The notes below the pieces were generated by a model, which made no database searches, was not told where the DNA came from, and saw only the letters and a list, made by a program, of their open reading frames with translations. Below, piece after piece: positions 5,142 through 7,633 of a DNA stretch of 7,633 nucleotides. Made by a program: the position numbers and the translations under genes. This stretch comes from a bacterium. Lineage in GTDB: Bacteria > Desulfobacterota > UBA8473. Position 1 is the stretch's first letter; each line of letters opens with the position of its first letter. The stretch lies in the NCBI GenBank assembly GCA_009773075.1, contig WOUX01000045.1, forward strand, positions 1 through 7,633. Direction: 5' to 3'.

Positions 5142-6821
5142 ATGTCTGTGAAACTAGCCTTTGTTACATATGAGACTCCCTTTGCTCCCTGCGGAGGGAT
5201 TGCTGCAGTAATGGGACGTTTACCTAGCTATGTTCAAAAAGTCTCTGGTCTGGATACGATTGTCATCACGCCATTCCATTACAAAATCGAGAAGACATCA
5301 TCCCTCGATAACAAAATCAAACTCATGACTAACATCAATGTCCCATTTGATAATAAAAATGTCCCTGTAGAGGTCTATCGATACAATGATAATCGATACC
5401 AGTGGACATGGTACTTCTTAAAACCAGTAGATAGTCGGTTCTTTGCAGGAAGACGCCATCCGTATGACGTAGGGGAAACGCAGGGAGAGATTTCAAGAAT
5501 TCTGCTTAGGGACTCCCTATTTTTCGGTGCAACTGTAGCCCGCATACTTGACAACACAGACCAGACAGACCATTGGAAGGTCATGATACAGGATTGGGAA
5601 GCGGCAACCACAGCCTTAGCTCTGACTAGACAGAACAAGAATCAAGAGCTGTATCTAACACTTCACAACAGCTATGACAGCGGAGTTACAAATGCTGACC
5701 TTTTACAGGTGGGAATTGATCCTGCCTCTTGCCCAGGTGAAACCGTACTGCAACGGGCGCTGCCCCTTGTCGAACGGACTGTCTTCACTGTATCAAGCCA
5801 ATTCGCCCTGGACCTAACGGAAGATCCTCTCCAGGCTGAAGTTATGGCGCCCCATCTCAAAGATACTCTGAAACCAAGGCTTTTTGGGGTTGACAACGGT
5901 CTTTTTGCAAACCTTGCGATTAATGAAGGCATCTTAGCTGAGATGATGGGGGACAATTTCGCTACGGTGCATGAATGGAAGACTATCAGGAGAAAAGAAG
6001 CCCTTCATGCACTGGATAGATTTGTCCCTTCAGAAGACAAACCTATCTGGGGGGATCTTGAAAAGTTTAAGAGAGATGACTCTCCATGGTTTGTCTTGGC
6101 AGGGCGGGATGATCCCCGCCAGAAAGGTTATGATGTTGCAGCGAGTGGGATTACAGAGTTTTTGGAAAAAGGGGAAGATGCACGATTCCTATTCTTTCCC
6201 ATCCCCGGTGATGAGGGGTTGGATGGGTTACATTTCTTAAAGAAACTATCGAAAAGATTCCCTCAAAGTGTCATCGTCCTTCCTTTTTTGTTTCAGGAGG
6301 GTTTTTTCTCTACTCTCCAAGGGGCTACTTATGGGGTTATGCCCTCACTATACGAGCCGTTTGGAATGGCTAACGAATTCTATTTGAATGGAACTGTGGG
6401 GATTGGTCGAGCAACCGGAGGGATTGTCCAGCAAATTGTCCCCCTTCGATCTGCCTTGTCCTTCACCCGAGCTGTCCGGGTTAGGAGCGAGCGCTGGCAC
6501 ATCGCTTCGTACACACCCACCGGAATCCTGTTTCGAGAGAGAGACAACATAGAATCTGCTGTTGATGATTGGAGAGGAATTAACGCTGCCGAATATGACA
6601 TAAAAGGCAGAGGGTTAGACCGAGTTGAACAGCGCAAGAGATACCCTCTGTTTCAATCAATATCCCATGAGCTTATGCTCAGCATCGTAGATGGTGTTCG
6701 AGTCTATAGAGACACCCCTGAACTGTATTACAGGATGCTGGTAGAAGGAATAAACCATATCAGGCGTAGTTTCTCATGGGAACGGGCTGCCCAGGAATAC
6801 GTTCGCAACTTTGTTGTATAG
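5142..6821 (+). CDS. GT5-like glycogen/starch synthase-family glycosyltransferase
   Basis: This 559-residue GT-B enzyme has the GlgA layout. The N-terminal Rossmann half has KLAFVTYETPFAPCGGIAAV, aligning with the KTGGLADV start of glycogen synthase, then QDWEAATTALAL (like HDWHTALLPL), LHNSYDSG, TVSSQFALDL and FGVDNGLF. The C-terminal half has AGRDDPRQKGYD (like SRLTEQKGLD) and PSLYEPFGMANE followed by ATGGIVQ, carrying the donor-site glutamates of retaining GT-B enzymes. The KxGG lysine, which contacts ADP-glucose in bacterial GlgA, is replaced by proline (APCGG). I prefer the ATG at 5142, with GGGAG eight bases upstream, over the ATG at 5127, which adds MGVEQ and lacks a good binding site. 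It lies directly behind the GT81 gene, so the two probably act on one product, perhaps extending glucosylglycerate. Donor, acceptor and linkage cannot be read from the sequence. Confidence 0.8.
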   Translation: MSVKLAFVTYETPFAPCGGIAAVMGRLPSYVQKVSGLDTIVITPFHYKIEKTSSLDNKIKLMTNINVPFDNKNVPVEVYRYNDNRYQWTWYFLKPVDSRFFAGRRHPYDVGETQGEISRILLRDSLFFGATVARILDNTDQTDHWKVMIQDWEAATTALALTRQNKNQELYLTLHNSYDSGVTNADLLQVGIDPASCPGETVLQRALPLVERTVFTVSSQFALDLTEDPLQAEVMAPHLKDTLKPRLFGVDNGLFANLAINEGILAEMMGDNFATVHEWKTIRRKEALHALDRFVPSEDKPIWGDLEKFKRDDSPWFVLAGRDDPRQKGYDVAASGITEFLEKGEDARFLFFPIPGDEGLDGLHFLKKLSKRFPQSVIVLPFLFQEGFFSTLQGATYGVMPSLYEPFGMANEFYLNGTVGIGRATGGIVQQIVPLRSALSFTRAVRVRSERWHIASYTPTGILFRERDNIESAVDDWRGINAAEYDIKGRGLDRVEQRKRYPLFQSISHELMLSIVDGVRVYRDTPELYYRMLVEGINHIRRSFSWERAAQEYVRNFVV

Positions 6822-6903
6822 GGATTCCCTTTTGGGACACAGGTAAGCACAGTTGTTTCGCTGGTTTGACTGGTCTCATTAGCTCAGTGTTAAGACCCAC
6901 ACA

Positions 6904-7633
6904 TTACCCGGATTCTCCCCTCACGCCATTTTTTCTAACCAGTAAAATCAACAAAAGCGCCATAGCAGCCATAGCGGCACTAATTATGAAGGCATAATCA
7001 TAGGCACCTGTCCTGTCCCGAAGTATACCGGTAACCCAGTGAACAAGAATAGCCCCCAGGCCATAAAAGGGCGTCCATGCCCCTATAACGGTACCCATCA
7101 TTTCCCTTGGGAAATAGTCTCCAGCACAGGCACCATAAATTGGGAATGTTGCTCCGTAAAAAATTGCCACCCCTCCCACAAGGGCATACAACATTACCCA
7201 TGAATCTCCGGTGAAGAGGATCCCCGCCATAAAGGCAGCGATAAAGGAGTTGGAAATGATAATGGTCCTTTTTCGACCGATATAGTCGGACAGGGGTAAG
7301 ATCGTTAAAACTCCTGCCACCTGACAGATACCGTGCACCGTGGCCAGAAAGCTTGCCTTTTCCAGAGACAATCCAATCTGGTATTTGGCATAGTCCACCA
7401 TAAAGGTGGTAATGCCGTAAAGGCTGTAAGATACGCAAAAATAAGAGAACCCAATAAGCCAGAACCTGCTATCCTTTAAAACTATAGAGAGAGAACCGCT
7501 CTTTGATTGAGCCTTCACGTCCATGTTATTGGCTCTGAAGGTTTCTCTCTGTCCCCAGGGTGAGTATCCCCCGCTTTCGGGGTCACTTCTCAGTAACAGA
7601 CCATTAACTATCACCATCACCAGCGCTCCGGCT
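6904..7633 (-). CDS. Major facilitator superfamily transporter, C-terminal half (partial)
   Basis: This is an inner-membrane secondary transporter cut by the window edge. The frame is open to 7633, so the N-terminal half lies outside; the GTG at 7620 is not a true start. The visible part begins in helix 6 and continues through the cytoplasmic central loop (about RSDPESGG to SKSGS). Six further helices follow: FWLIGFSYF, ASFLATVHGICQVAGV, TIIISNSFIAAFMAG, SWVMLYALVGGVAIFY, MMGTVIGAWTPFYGLG and YAFIISAAMAAMALLL. The loop between helices 8 and 9 carries the family motif LSDYIGRKR. The conserved FPREMMGTVIGAW lies before helix 11. The overall look recalls metabolite/anion symporters, but the substrate cannot be named. 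It is convergent with the glycosyltransferase genes, with 82 bases between the stop codons and no clear terminator there, so a link to them is unproven. Confidence 0.9.
   Translation of the reverse strand, partial: AGALVMVIVNGLLLRSDPESGGYSPWGQRETFRANNMDVKAQSKSGSLSIVLKDSRFWLIGFSYFCVSYSLYGITTFMVDYAKYQIGLSLEKASFLATVHGICQVAGVLTILPLSDYIGRKRTIIISNSFIAAFMAGILFTGDSWVMLYALVGGVAIFYGATFPIYGACAGDYFPREMMGTVIGAWTPFYGLGAILVHWVTGILRDRTGAYDYAFIISAAMAAMALLLILLVRKNGVRGESG

Noticed and set aside
6872..6897. GGTCT...AGACC inverted repeat as a bidirectional terminator for the convergent genes.
   Set aside because: Only a five-base stem with a 16-base loop, and no T-tract on either strand.
6871..6900. A tRNA D-arm-like string (ATTAGCTCAGTGTTAAGA) between the GT5-like gene and the transporter.
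   Set aside because: No D-stem closure, anticodon arm, T-arm or acceptor follows; it is too short to call even a tRNA fragment or att site.
7101..7114. TTTCCC-TT-GGGAAA dyad resembling the enhancer sites.
   Set aside because: It is a single copy inside the transporter's conserved FPRE codons, has a different centre, and no -24/-12 promoter lies nearby.

Overview
The window comes from a Gram-negative bacterium that uses sigma-54. The signs are a membrane sensor kinase with an NtrC-type activator, a -24/-12 promoter, a signal-peptide-bearing periplasmic protein and a LapA-like inner-membrane protein. Base composition is moderate to slightly AT-rich, and the left half encodes arginine almost only with AGA/AGG. 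A Desulfobacterota- or Nitrospirota-like host would fit, but the sequence alone does not settle taxonomy.

Left block (1-3282): a two-component system of the NtrB/NtrC (ZraS/ZraR) type. The kinase gene is split by a single-base frameshift near 381-396; restoring the frame gives one 455-residue protein. The regulator gene overlaps its stop codon by one base. Its last codons carry two TTTCCCAAATGGG operators 22 bp apart. Downstream lie an exact match to the IHF consensus, a well-spaced sigma-54 promoter and a small exported DUF5666-like protein, closed by a strong terminator. This reads as a self-contained envelope-signal circuit: kinase, activator, enhancer sites, IHF bend, promoter, secreted effector.

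Middle (3283-3852): a gene-free stretch of about 240 bases, then a 65-residue LapA-domain membrane protein with its own extended -10 promoter, then a short leader.

Right block (3853-6821): two closely spaced glycosyltransferase genes. The first is a GT81 enzyme of the glucosyl-3-phosphoglycerate synthase (GpgS) type. The second is a GT-B enzyme resembling glycogen/starch synthase (GT5) that lacks the usual KxGG lysine. Together they suggest synthesis of glucosylglycerate, or of a glucan or oligosaccharide started on it; this product is inference. Arginine codon use differs clearly from the left block.

Right edge (6904-7633, minus strand): the C-terminal half of a major facilitator transporter, convergent with the glycosyltransferases and cut by the window end.
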